Assembly (NCBI GenBank): GCA_011524735.1
Contig: WTJS01000240.1
Location: forward strand, 1-42,823
Direction: 5' to 3'
DNA: 42,823 nucleotides
DNA from: Alphaproteobacteria bacterium
GTDB taxonomy: Bacteria > Pseudomonadota > Alphaproteobacteria > Puniceispirillales > Puniceispirillaceae
Both the position numbers and the translations under genes were made by a program. Every line of letters starts with the position of its first letter. Position 1 is the stretch's first letter. The notes under the pieces are model-generated. The model was not told the DNA's origin and made no database searches. It saw only the letters and a program-made list of their open reading frames with translations. This document shows, one piece after another, positions 30,316 to 39,630 of the stretch.

Positions 30316-31173
30316 TCAGAAAGCCACACCGCTCAGAATGTTGAGCGCACTCAACAGAAGGAAAAACCCGAAGGCTCGGCGGAGCCCTTTGGGGTTCAGC
30401 GCATGCGCAATACGGCTACCAAGGGGGACGGTGAACAGGCTTGTCGAGAAAATGATCAGAGCGGCAGGAATATTCACAAACCCGAAAGAGAAAGGTAGCC
30501 GACCATCAACATCCAGCCCTGCCCAGACAAAGCCGAGCGCTCCTGGTACAGCAATCAGAAAGCCAAATGCGGCCGCTGTTCCAACGGCGCGGTGCACGGG
30601 TAGGGCAAGGGCGCTCAATACAGGCACAGCGATGCTACCGCCTCCAATGCCCATCAGGGCCGAGGCACCGCCGATGACACCGGCAATGGCCTTGCCGCTG
30701 GTCCCGCGTCCCAAGGGGGCAATTTCTGCTTCGCCAGGCGCCGCATCAGAGGCAGATGCCTTGCCGCGGATCATGCTCAGCGACACATAGATGGCAATGC
30801 CGCCAAACAGCAGCTGGAGATAGCTTGAATCAAGCCCGCCAGAGGCCGCACCGGCAACTCCCGCCCCAATCAGCATAGGGGGTGTCCAGTTGCGAAAAAC
30901 GGACATGTCAACCGCACCCCGGCCGTAATGTGACCGTGCCGACGAAACGGAAATGGGAATGATCGTCGCCAGTGAGGTGGCTACCGCCATATGCATGATG
31001 ATGGCATCTGGCACATCAAGATAGGTGAACAGCAGGAACAGCACCGGCACAATGACGATCCCCCCCCCAACACCTAGAAGCCCCGCCAACAGGCCTGCAA
31101 TAATACCGGTGAGAAGCAGCCCTGTAGTCATCAGGATCAACACATCCGAACTGTGCGATGCAGCAATGTCCAA
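30316..31173 (-). CDS. TauE/SafE-family permease (second copy in window)
   Basis: GIIAGLLAGLLGVGGGIVIVPVLFLLFTYL and second repeat GGASALMGIGGGSIAVPVLSAL, typical of TauE/SafE. Confidence 0.9.
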   Translation of the reverse strand: MDIAASHSSDVLILMTTGLLLTGIIAGLLAGLLGVGGGIVIVPVLFLLFTYLDVPDAIIMHMAVATSLATIIPISVSSARSHYGRGAVDMSVFRNWTPPMLIGAGVAGAASGGLDSSYLQLLFGGIAIYVSLSMIRGKASASDAAPGEAEIAPLGRGTSGKAIAGVIGGASALMGIGGGSIAVPVLSALALPVHRAVGTAAAFGFLIAVPGALGFVWAGLDVDGRLPFSFGFVNIPAALIIFSTSLFTVPLGSRIAHALNPKGLRRAFGFFLLLSALNILSGVAF

Positions 31174-31326
31174 AATTCTGATCCTGACGCAATGGTAAAA
31201 TGAAACCCGGGCGGGCTTGCATATCGTTGTAACTGCTGCTCACAAGATCGTCCAGCATAGCCCCTTTGACATGCTGTAGACCCCGTAAATCAACTTCACG
31301 CCTTTGTCATTTTCAGGCACATCTTA

Positions 31327-31884
31327 ATGGCCCGCATCGTAATTGTGACAGAATGGTGGTGGTCATTCGCCAACAGCAAGCGTCAACTGCAGACAAAGGT
31401 TCAAGGCCCCAACATGAGCGTAGACCCGCGTGACAACAGCCTGTTTCTGGACAAACAGATGGGCACCGATCTGACAACAGGATTTGCGCTCATCTCTCAC
31501 GCCGGGATGTTGGCAAAATGGTGGGGGCCGCGTGGTATCACGCTTGGCAGTCATCAGCTTGACCTTGGAAATCCGGGGCCTTGGCATTCCGTGATGATTG
31601 GTGAAGATGGAGGCTGGCACAAGGTGTCTGGCAAGGTGCTGCGGGTAAAGGATAGTCCAGGATGCAAGACAATTGAGTTCAGTTGGGCCTGGCATGACCG
31701 TGTGAGTGAGGAGCGAGGTCATGAAAGCCATGTCCAGCTAGAGGTGCGTCAGGACAAGGCTGGCCCCGTCCTCCTGACATTGCGTCAGACAGGGCTGGCC
31801 GACCTTGCGTCCGCAAGGCTGCATGCTGAAGGCTGGGAATCCTCCCTTTCCCGCATTGATGACGTTCTTGCCAGCTGCGTGTAG
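31327..31884 (+). CDS. SRPBCC/AHSA1 (START-like) domain protein
   Basis: AKWWGPRGITLGSHQLDLGNPGPWHSVMIGEDGGWHKVSGKVLRV resembles AHSA1 proteins. Start uncertain (31327 or MSVDP at 31414). Confidence 0.65.
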   Translation: MARIVIVTEWWWSFANSKRQLQTKVQGPNMSVDPRDNSLFLDKQMGTDLTTGFALISHAGMLAKWWGPRGITLGSHQLDLGNPGPWHSVMIGEDGGWHKVSGKVLRVKDSPGCKTIEFSWAWHDRVSEERGHESHVQLEVRQDKAGPVLLTLRQTGLADLASARLHAEGWESSLSRIDDVLASCV

Positions 31885-31941
31885 GCGAGTGCTACCTGCT
31901 ACCGTTCCTGTCGCTCTTGCAATCAGACAGTGGGGAGCAAC

Positions 31942-32274
31942 ATGCCTCATTTCATCTTCGCCTATCACGGCGGCAAGCGGCCAGAAAATGATGCTGAAAT
32001 AGCGGCTGAAATGGCCCGGTGGGAAAGCTGGTTTGACAGTATCGGTGGGTCAGTCATTGATCCTGGCAATCCTGTAGGACTTTCAAAGACTGTTTCGGCT
32101 GATGGGGTGGTGGACCATGGTGGTGCCAATCCGATTTCTGGTTACACCATCATCTACGCTCCCGATATGGATGGTGCCATCGAAGTGGCGCGAGCCTGTC
32201 CGATCATGGGAAGTGGCACCATAGAGGTGGCAGAAATTCATGCATTTCCATCTGGCGATGACCAGCGCGATTGA
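31942..32274 (+). CDS. YCII-related domain protein
   Basis: MPHFIFAYHGGKRPEN...MARWESWFDSIGGSVIDPGNPVG...GYTIIYAPDMDGAIEVARACPIMGSGTIEVAEIH. Confidence 0.75.
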   Translation: MPHFIFAYHGGKRPENDAEIAAEMARWESWFDSIGGSVIDPGNPVGLSKTVSADGVVDHGGANPISGYTIIYAPDMDGAIEVARACPIMGSGTIEVAEIHAFPSGDDQRD

Positions 32275-32386
32275 ATTGTTTCAAGCGGTCGCTTGGCTGA
32301 AATTGGCCATTCCGTGATTTCATCTTGCCCCATCTTGTTTGCTGCGGAAAACTCAGCAGATTGTTTTATCGTTCGAAGGTGTCCAG

Positions 32387-33331
32387 ATGAAAATCATGGT
32401 TGTTGGGGTGGGGGCGCTCGGGTCGCTATTCGGCGGCGGACTCAGTGCGGCTGGTCATGATGTCACATTGCTGATCCGTAATCTGGCGCACCGCGAAGCC
32501 ATTCGATCTGATGGGTTAACGCTTTATCTAGATGACAGGGTGGTGAAAGCCAGACCACATGTTGTCAATTCTGAAAGTGCGTCTGAAGCTGGTGTCGCTG
32601 ATCTGATCCTTGTCTTTACCAAGACCGGTTCAACCCGTGCGGCGTTGGCGGCTACCAGACACGTGATTGGTCCACAAACCCGCCTTGTCAGTCTGCAAAA
32701 TGGTCTTGGCAATGCAGATGTTTTGGCTGAATTTGTGCCCATTGAACGCGTTATCTACGGAACCACCATCGCGCCGGCTGATCTGACCGAACCTGGCGCT
32801 GTCACATCCCATGGCAAGAGGCTGTCTCAATTCCGCGCTGCTGGGGACGACGCCGTGACAGCGGATATGGCTGATCACCTTGCTGACATGCTGAATACGG
32901 CTGGCCTTGAGGCAGTCGTGAACCCTGACGTTGATGCTGTAATCTGGGGCAAGGTGGCATTCAACTGTGCGATGAACAGCCTTTGTGCCCTTCTACACCT
33001 GACGCCTGGGCCTTTGCTGGATTCAGCAGAGCTGTTCAGCCTGGTGATCGATGTCACCGACGAGGTGGCCGACGTGGCTGCTGCCTGCGGTGTTGTCGTT
33101 GATCGGGAGGCGCTGCGGCAGACACTCGACATGGTGCATCGCCAGCATCGCGATCACCGCCCTTCAATGCTGGTGGATGTGATGGCTGGCCGCAGAACTG
33201 AGATTGATTCACTGAACGGCGCTGTTGCGGCGCTGGGTCAGCAGCGCGGTGTGCTGACGCCCCGAACGCAGACGCTGCTTGCGCTGGTGCATGCCTACGA
33301 GTCAAACTACCTCGGTCGCGAAGGAGGCTAG
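32387..33331 (+). CDS. Ketopantoate reductase-family oxidoreductase (2-dehydropantoate 2-reductase-like)
   Basis: MKIMVVGVGALGSLFGGGLSAAGHDVTLLIRN, KTGSTRAAL, LQNGLGNADVLAEFVP, VIWGKVAFNCAMNSLCALLHLTPG. Start M17 of the ORF track entry. Confidence 0.88.
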   Translation: MKIMVVGVGALGSLFGGGLSAAGHDVTLLIRNLAHREAIRSDGLTLYLDDRVVKARPHVVNSESASEAGVADLILVFTKTGSTRAALAATRHVIGPQTRLVSLQNGLGNADVLAEFVPIERVIYGTTIAPADLTEPGAVTSHGKRLSQFRAAGDDAVTADMADHLADMLNTAGLEAVVNPDVDAVIWGKVAFNCAMNSLCALLHLTPGPLLDSAELFSLVIDVTDEVADVAAACGVVVDREALRQTLDMVHRQHRDHRPSMLVDVMAGRRTEIDSLNGAVAALGQQRGVLTPRTQTLLALVHAYESNYLGREGG

Positions 33332-33332
33332 T

Positions 33333-34136
33333 ATGAGTGACGGTTCGACTCCAATTCCGCTTGATATAACCTATCCAGACACGCCAACGGGCATGAGTGA
33401 TGCCGAATGGCATGCGCGGGTTGATCTGGCGGCCGCTTACCGGCTGACCCATCATTATGGCTGGACCAGCGTCGTGTATAACCACATCACGCTTCGGGTG
33501 CCTGGGACAGACACATTTTTGATTAACCCCTTTGGTCTGACCTATGATGAGATAACCGCATCCAACCTGACCTGTGTCGATCTGGACGGCAACAAGGTGT
33601 CTGATGACAATTGGCCGGTGAACCGCGCAGGATATGTGATCCATGCGGCCATTCATCGGGCGCGGCCAAATGACCTGCATTGTGTGATGCATACCCATGA
33701 ACCGTTCAGCCAGTCTCTGGCGGCGCTGAATGTTGAGGTCGTGCCAATGATGCAGGAAGGCTGCCAGCTATTTGAGCGTATTGGCTATCATGATTTCAAC
33801 GGCATCGTCCTTGATGAAGCCGAACAGGAGGCGCTAACCTCTGCCATTGGCGAGGACAAGCATACGCTGTTGCTGAAAAACCACGGTCTTCTGACAGCCG
33901 GACCGAATGTCGCCTGGGCGTTTGTGCGTCATCAACTGTTCATCCGCAATGCCGAGATCATGCTTCGTACCATGTCGTCTGGGGCGCAGATCAGCTATAT
34001 CCCTGATGAAATCATGCGTCATACACGTCAACAGTTTGAAGGTGGTGATGCCCAGGCAGGCGCCACTGTCCGGCATCCAGAATGGCCAGCATTCTGGCGC
34101 ATGCTGGACAGGATCGATCCGAGCTGGAAGACCTGA
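33333..34136 (+). CDS. Class II aldolase/adducin-family protein
   Basis: RVDLAAAYRLTHHYGWTSVVYNHITLRVPGTDTFLINPFGLTYDEITASNL, HCVMHTHEPFSQSLAAL, LLKNHGLLTAG. Confidence 0.92.
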   Translation: MSDGSTPIPLDITYPDTPTGMSDAEWHARVDLAAAYRLTHHYGWTSVVYNHITLRVPGTDTFLINPFGLTYDEITASNLTCVDLDGNKVSDDNWPVNRAGYVIHAAIHRARPNDLHCVMHTHEPFSQSLAALNVEVVPMMQEGCQLFERIGYHDFNGIVLDEAEQEALTSAIGEDKHTLLLKNHGLLTAGPNVAWAFVRHQLFIRNAEIMLRTMSSGAQISYIPDEIMRHTRQQFEGGDAQAGATVRHPEWPAFWRMLDRIDPSWKT

Positions 34137-34162
34137 TTTTAGCCTGAAAAGGGGGTGTGGTG

Positions 34163-35320
34163 TCAGAGCGCTGCCAGCCTGTCCGGCAATTCAGCAATGA
34201 CATCGCGTCCGGCATTGGCAAAAGCAAATCGAAGGAAGTTTTCTTGACCGTCGCCGAAAAAAGTTCCGGGAATGGTCAACACACCTGCATCACGCGCCAG
34301 CCGCATGGCGACATCACGTGACCCTTCGCCTGCAAAGGGGTGCCGGACATAACCGAAATAGGCGCCGCTGCTCAGTAGTTCCCATCCGGCAAGGCCAGCC
34401 ATGATGTCCTCAAATAGTGAGGCACGGGCGGCAATGCGTTCACGATTGGCCTGACGCCATTCCGTAAGATGGTCCAGCATCGGGGCTACGGCTACCTGTG
34501 CTGATCTGGGTGCACAGATCTGAATGTTGTCGATAATTTTGGCAAGTTCGGCGACCATGGCTTCGCCAGCTGTCACAGCACCAAGCCGGTGGCCAGGCAT
34601 ACAGTATGATTTTGAAAAACTGTAAAGCTGGACAAGCGTATTCTGCCAGCCCTCACGCGCCAGCAACCCATGCGGGCGGTCTGCATCAAGCGGCATGAAG
34701 TCACGGTAGGTTTCATCCAGGATCAGCCAGATGCCCCGGTCAGCGCAGAGTGTAAACAGCGCGTCGAGCAGGTCCGGCGGATAGATGGCCCCGCAGGGGT
34801 TGTTCGGCGATACAATGGCGATGGCGCGAGTGCGGGGGCCGATGGCCGCTGCCAGATCGTCGATCAGCGGCAACATGCCATTCTCAGCATGACAATCAAC
34901 ATAGCGAATGCCAATCCCCAGCATGCCAAGTGCAGATTCATGATTGAAGTAACAGGGGCGCGTCATGAGGATGTCATCCCCATGTCCGGCGATGGCCAGT
35001 GATGCTGCCACAAAAGCCTGATTGCACCCGGAAGTGATGTGGGTTTCCTCAGAGGCTACGCTGGCACCATAGATTTCACCCAGATGCGTTGCATAGGCAC
35101 TGCGAAGGGTGGCATCCCCCTCAACCCTGCCATATTTGGCGGTCCCGGTGTCGGCAGCTGCCGCCTGCAATGCCGCTGTCATATCGGCATGGGCGTCATA
35201 GCCTGGCACAGCCTGGCTCATGTCAATCAGAGGCCCGAGCTGGCCAGCATATGAGGCACGCCAATCTTGAACAACGGATACGGGCGGCGCGGTTAGGGCG
35301 GTAATAGCAGGATTGAACAT
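34163..35320 (-). CDS. PLP-dependent aminotransferase, class I/II
   Basis: ITSGCNQAFVAASLAI, AIVSPNNPCGAIYPPDLL, LILDETYRDF, YSFSKSYCMPGHRLGAV. Confidence 0.92.
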   Translation of the reverse strand: MFNPAITALTAPPVSVVQDWRASYAGQLGPLIDMSQAVPGYDAHADMTAALQAAAADTGTAKYGRVEGDATLRSAYATHLGEIYGASVASEETHITSGCNQAFVAASLAIAGHGDDILMTRPCYFNHESALGMLGIGIRYVDCHAENGMLPLIDDLAAAIGPRTRAIAIVSPNNPCGAIYPPDLLDALFTLCADRGIWLILDETYRDFMPLDADRPHGLLAREGWQNTLVQLYSFSKSYCMPGHRLGAVTAGEAMVAELAKIIDNIQICAPRSAQVAVAPMLDHLTEWRQANRERIAARASLFEDIMAGLAGWELLSSGAYFGYVRHPFAGEGSRDVAMRLARDAGVLTIPGTFFGDGQENFLRFAFANAGRDVIAELPDRLAAL

Positions 35321-35416
35321 GAAATTCCCTGGAGGGCAAAAGCAAGTGGAACAGAATGGTTTCAGAGCCTAACAGACTAGCCAGCGCATCAAAAGCCGGC
35401 AGCAGCGCATTTGAAA

Positions 35417-36319
35417 TCAGCTGTTGTCTGAACACAGGCTGCGAAGAAAGGAAATAAAGGCCCTGGATTTTTTGGGTAGCAGCCTGTGGCCCGGATATAG
35501 GAGTGAAAGGCTGGATTCATGGTTTATCGGCATCGACGGGTAGGGCTGAACCAATGTGCCATTTGCCAAGGCCTCCTTGCAGTAAAGCTCTGGAGCAAAC
35601 GACAGGCCGTTCCCCGCTGCAACAAGGTCACGGACAACCAGCGGGTCATTCACCTGAATGATCCGTTTTGGGTCAAACATAATGCTGGTGAGCTCATTAT
35701 CGGTCGCTGTCATCGGCAATTTCATGTTGCAGTAGCGTGTCTCTGCAACTTGTATCCATTCCTGTAGAATGGTGGCATCCGGATATTCTGGCAGCCGTAC
35801 AGCTACCTGAGGGCTGGCAATCCAGATGAGCGGCGTTTCAATCAGTCGTTGCTGGATCAGGTCGGAATTCTCCATGCTGCCGACGACGACCGCCACATCA
35901 ATGGCATTGCGAAGAAGATCAGGGCGGCCGCTGGAAATCCGAATATCCAGTTGAATGTCTGGAAAATCACTTTGGAAACTGGCCAGATGCGGCCCAACAA
36001 TTTCGCGGCCAAATGCCATTGGTAAAGCTACGCTCAGTTTTCCTTGAGGCGTCTCGCTCAGGCCGGCCAACTCTGCACTGGCCATATGAACCTGCTCAAG
36101 TATACGGACAGCATGTTGATAGAACTGCGACCCATCATGAGTTAACCGCAGATCGCGTGACGCCCGCACAAATAGTTGCAGGCCAACATCTTCCTCGAGT
36201 CGCGCTATGGTGCGACTGACACTGGATTTCGGCAAATTCAGCATACGGGCTGCCGCGGAGATGCCGCCATGATCGGCAACCGCTACAAAAGCTGGCAAAT
36301 GATCGACGTTCCATTTCAT
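35417..36319 (-). CDS. LysR-family transcriptional regulator
   Basis: N-terminal wHTH LPAFVAVADHGGISAAARMLNLPKSSVSRTIARLEEDVGLQLFVRASRDLRLT; divergent from ligA-like gene. Confidence 0.95.
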   Translation of the reverse strand: MKWNVDHLPAFVAVADHGGISAAARMLNLPKSSVSRTIARLEEDVGLQLFVRASRDLRLTHDGSQFYQHAVRILEQVHMASAELAGLSETPQGKLSVALPMAFGREIVGPHLASFQSDFPDIQLDIRISSGRPDLLRNAIDVAVVVGSMENSDLIQQRLIETPLIWIASPQVAVRLPEYPDATILQEWIQVAETRYCNMKLPMTATDNELTSIMFDPKRIIQVNDPLVVRDLVAAGNGLSFAPELYCKEALANGTLVQPYPSMPINHESSLSLLYPGHRLLPKKSRAFISFLRSLCSDNS

Positions 36320-36344
36320 GAACGATATGTCCCGAATTAATCTC

Positions 36345-36357
36345 TTTGTCCCACAAA
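36345..36357. promoter_or_regulatory. Candidate LysR operator in the divergent intergenic region
   Basis: Inverted repeat TTTGT-CCC-ACAAA in the 36320-36434 LysR/ligA intergenic region. Confidence 0.25.
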
Positions 36358-36434
36358 TGGTATCAGCTACGCTTCAAGTAGACAAATCATGCTGGGGCTC
36401 ACCTATGTCGCCAGCCCGATGCAGGAGTGAAGAC

Positions 36435-36833
36435 ATGACCAGTCGCGATTATGATGATGTGCCAGGAACCTATGTCCTGGACAGCCGCAGCTACCGCAAG
36501 GGCTACCATCTGAACATGTTCTGCATGTCGCTGAACAAAGCTGAATGCCGCGAGGAATTCGCTGCCGATGAGATGGCCTATTTGCAGAAATTTCCGATGA
36601 CGGACGAACAGCGTCAGGCAGTTCTCGACCGTGATTACATCAGGCTTCTGCAGCTTGGTGCAAATGTCTATTACACATTCAAGATTGTGTCACATGACCG
36701 CCACCCGCCACAGGTGATGTATGGCAAGATGTCTGTGCCACCGATGAGTTTTGAAGAGTTTCAGGAAATGATGATCAATGGCGGGCGGCCTATCGATGGC
36801 AACCGTTCAAAGAAGGAGGCCGATAATGGCTAA
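36435..36833 (+). CDS. ligA: Protocatechuate 4,5-dioxygenase alpha subunit (LigA-like)
   Basis: DVPGTYVLDSRSYRKGYHLNMFCMSLNKAECREEFAADEMAYLQKFPMTDEQRQAVLDRDYIRLLQLGANVYYTFKI...MSFEEFQEMMINGGR. Confidence 0.9.
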   Translation: MTSRDYDDVPGTYVLDSRSYRKGYHLNMFCMSLNKAECREEFAADEMAYLQKFPMTDEQRQAVLDRDYIRLLQLGANVYYTFKIVSHDRHPPQVMYGKMSVPPMSFEEFQEMMINGGRPIDGNRSKKEADNG

Positions 36834-37668
36834 GCTGATTGCAGGTATGGGCACATCGCATGTGCCTGGCGTTGGTGCTGCCATGGATAATGGCAAGACA
36901 CATGAAGATTACTGGGTTGAGTTGTTCAAAGGCTTTGCTCCAATCCGTGACTGGCACGCCAAGAACGTTCCAGACGTCAACATTATCGTTTTCAATGACC
37001 ATGCAACCTCCATGGCACTGAACCACTACTCCACATTCATGATGGGGGTGGCTGAAAGCTTCAAGCCAGCTGATGAAGGGTGGGGTCCGCGCAAGGTGCC
37101 TGTCGTTGAAGGACATCCCGAACTGGCCTGGCATCTTGTTGAGAATCTGATTTTTGATGAATTCGATATGGCGGTAACCGCTGATTTTGACGTTGATCAC
37201 GGACTGACAGTGCCGCTTTCAATTGCCTATGATCAGCCTGCGGCCTGGCCAACCAAGGTCATTCCGCTCTGCGTCAATGTTATTCAGTACCCGCAGCCTA
37301 CGCCGTTACGCTGCTACAAGCTTGGCCAGGCCATTCGTCGCGCCGTTGACTCATTTCCTGAAGATATCACCGTAGGGATCTGGGGCACGGGCGGTCTTTC
37401 GCATCAGCTTGGCGGCGAGCGAGCTGGCGTCGTGAACCCGGAATTTGACAAGATGTTCCTTGATAATCTGGTGAATGACCCAATGGCCAATACCCGCCTC
37501 ACTCATACGGATTTCATTCGTGAAGCTGGGGCGGAAGGCATTGAGATGATCATGTGGAACGTCATGCGCGGGGCACTGGATGAGAAAGTGCGTGAGGTGC
37601 ACAGGCTCTATCACATTCCCGTTTCGGCAACGGCTTATGGCGCCATCATTCTGGAGAACGACGCATGA
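36826..37668 (+). CDS. ligB: Protocatechuate 4,5-dioxygenase/gallate-type dioxygenase beta subunit (LigB-like)
   Basis: [86 protein letters not shown]. Confidence 0.9.
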   Translation: MAKLIAGMGTSHVPGVGAAMDNGKTHEDYWVELFKGFAPIRDWHAKNVPDVNIIVFNDHATSMALNHYSTFMMGVAESFKPADEGWGPRKVPVVEGHPELAWHLVENLIFDEFDMAVTADFDVDHGLTVPLSIAYDQPAAWPTKVIPLCVNVIQYPQPTPLRCYKLGQAIRRAVDSFPEDITVGIWGTGGLSHQLGGERAGVVNPEFDKMFLDNLVNDPMANTRLTHTDFIREAGAEGIEMIMWNVMRGALDEKVREVHRLYHIPVSATAYGAIILENDA

Positions 37669-38390
37669 AGACCGTTGCTGTCCGTAACATAAAGCGCACA
37701 GATATGGCGCTTGCCGAACGCCTGGGTGCGGCTGGTGCATCAACTGTTCATGAGGCGCAGGGTCGAACTGGCCTGATGGACCCCGTGATCCGGCCAATTT
37801 ATTCAGGTGCGCGCGTTGGTGGCACGGCAGTTACCATCTTGGCAGCCCCGGGTGACAACTGGATGGTGCATGTGGCGATTGAACTGTGCCAGCCTGGTGA
37901 CATCCTTGTGCTAGCCACGACCTCGGCAAACACGGATGGGTATTTTGGTGATTTGCTGGCAACTTCGGCGCAGGCGCGTGGCGTCAAGGCGCTGATCAGT
38001 GATGCTGGCGTGCGTGACGTAGCGGATCTTCAGGAAATGAATTTTCCTGTGTGGTCTCGGGCTGTCTCGTCAATGGGTACGGTTAAGAACACGCTTGGGG
38101 CGGTGAATGTTCCGGTGATCTGCGCCGGCCAGCTGGTCTTCCCCGGGGACGTGATCAGTGCCGATGATGACGGTGTTGTGGTCACGGCTCGCGCAAATGC
38201 GGAATCGGTGATGGAAAAGGCACAGACACGGCTTGATGCCGAAGAGGCCAAACGCCAGCGTCTTGCGTCCGGTGAATTCGGGCTCGACATTTACAACATG
38301 CGGGGACGTCTGGCCGACAGCGGTTTGGTCTATGTTGACAACCTTGATGAATTGGGTGAATTCAACGGTATCGACTGCCGGAACCGATAG
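37665..38390 (+). CDS. ligK: 4-carboxy-4-hydroxy-2-oxoadipate aldolase/oxaloacetate decarboxylase (LigK/RraA-like)
   Basis: [86 protein letters not shown] overlap with ligB. Confidence 0.88.
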   Translation: MKTVAVRNIKRTDMALAERLGAAGASTVHEAQGRTGLMDPVIRPIYSGARVGGTAVTILAAPGDNWMVHVAIELCQPGDILVLATTSANTDGYFGDLLATSAQARGVKALISDAGVRDVADLQEMNFPVWSRAVSSMGTVKNTLGAVNVPVICAGQLVFPGDVISADDDGVVVTARANAESVMEKAQTRLDAEEAKRQRLASGEFGLDIYNMRGRLADSGLVYVDNLDELGEFNGIDCRNR

Positions 38391-38437
38391 CATTACCGCG
38401 AGTGTGGCATGCCCCATTCAGGGCAAAACTTAGCCGA

Positions 38438-38743
38438 TCAGATACGTTTGCACTGAAATTCGGACTGGCATCTGACCTTTTGACCATCAACCTTGATGAC
38501 CACGTCTTTACCGCCTGACTGACGCTGATAGATGCAATTTGTGCCCCCATCAATATAGTCGCGCTTCTTGAGCCGACACAGCTCGAAGAGAATACGGTCG
38601 TCTTCTTGCTGGGGCTTGTAAGTTCTGCCAGCGGCGTCAACAGCTGTTGCGGGTCCAAATATCAACAGAGCACAGAGGCATGACGTGGCAAATGTGAGGC
38701 CAAGCAAGCGTGTTCCGCTATTCGGTGACTGCAGCTTGCGCAT
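38438..38743 (-). CDS. Small hypothetical secreted protein
   Basis: N-terminal hydrophobic signal-like segment (LLGLTFATSCLCALLIFGPATAVDA), mature part with 3 cysteines; part of a tight minus-strand gene run. Confidence 0.6.
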   Translation of the reverse strand: MRKLQSPNSGTRLLGLTFATSCLCALLIFGPATAVDAAGRTYKPQQEDDRILFELCRLKKRDYIDGGTNCIYQRQSGGKDVVIKVDGQKVRCQSEFQCKRI

Positions 38744-38933
38744 CTATGTCATCCTCTGATCCTGGGAGATAGGCTTTTCCTTGAATGGCGCGTGCACCAA
38801 GCGATTCAACCAATACCGGGTTGGACGCAGCAACTTGCCGTAGAAGCTCATCGACCTGGGCTTCCGCAGCCTCGAGGCTCTCCGCTTCCAATTCGGCAAC
38901 GCCGTCAATAATCCAGTGAACCTTAACCTGCAT
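38718..38933 (-). CDS. Hypothetical protein (~71 aa)
   Basis: MQVKVHWIIDGVAELEAESLEAAEAQVDELLRQVAASNPVLVESLGARAIQGKAYLPGSEDDIDAQAAVTE; overlaps the start of the next gene. ORF track start 38987. Confidence 0.6.
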   Translation of the reverse strand: MQVKVHWIIDGVAELEAESLEAAEAQVDELLRQVAASNPVLVESLGARAIQGKAYLPGSEDDIDAQAAVTE

Positions 38934-38979
38934 AACAGTCTCCCAGACACTTAGGCCGGCAGACGCGGTGCCGGCGCAA

Positions 38980-39630
38980 TCAATCAAGCTTAATGTTTAG
39001 CTTTTCATAAATCGTGCCAGCCTCACGCTGAAGCGCCACAATTTTTTCATCTTCTACATTATCTCGCGCGTCGTCCCTGGCAGCAAGGGCGCCGTCGAGA
39101 CCAAGTGCGGCAGAAATTGAAAACCAAACATATGCTGTCTCGAAGTCTGGCTCTTCAAGCATGGTCAGATGGAATGTCGCAAATTGTGTGAGTGCCGCTG
39201 CATCACCATTTTCGATCCGTGTCTCAAGACGTGATCTAACAGCCTTACGTACAGTTTCAATGGCATCGTCAGGCAGCAGGGCAGCAAGCTCTTCAGACAG
39301 CTCCTCGGCAGCCTCTATGCCGCCAAGCTGGGCTGACTGTGCCCAGATCATTGCGCTCAGAAAATCCTGAGGCGCACCCTTACCAGATTGCAACAGCAGC
39401 GCCAGGTTGAACTGTGCGTCATGCTGGTCACTCTCAGCCTGCATTTTGAAGAGTTTTACCGCATGGCGGTAATTCTTATCCTTCACCGCCTGGACCGCCT
39501 CATTAAAGGTGGCGTCGCTTGAATTGATCTGCGCGGCGACTGGCACGACAGCGAGGGTCATTGCCACAGCAAAAAGAGCGGCAATCATGGAGAAAATGGA
39601 CTTCGCAGGTCGAAAAAGCTGGCGACGCAT
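38980..39630 (-). CDS. Secreted/periplasmic Sel1-like repeat (TPR-like) protein
   Basis: Signal-like N-terminus; SLR-like blocks KNYRHAVKLFKMQAESDQHDAQFNLALLLQSGKGAPQDFLSAMIWAQSAQLGGIEAAEEL and AYVWFSISAALG. Confidence 0.75.
   Translation of the reverse strand: MRRQLFRPAKSIFSMIAALFAVAMTLAVVPVAAQINSSDATFNEAVQAVKDKNYRHAVKLFKMQAESDQHDAQFNLALLLQSGKGAPQDFLSAMIWAQSAQLGGIEAAEELSEELAALLPDDAIETVRKAVRSRLETRIENGDAAALTQFATFHLTMLEEPDFETAYVWFSISAALGLDGALAARDDARDNVEDEKIVALQREAGTIYEKLNIKLD

Noticed and set aside
30296-30790. 164-aa plus-strand ORF antisense to the TauE/SafE permease
   Set aside because: P/A/R-rich shadow ORF opposite a well-supported gene.
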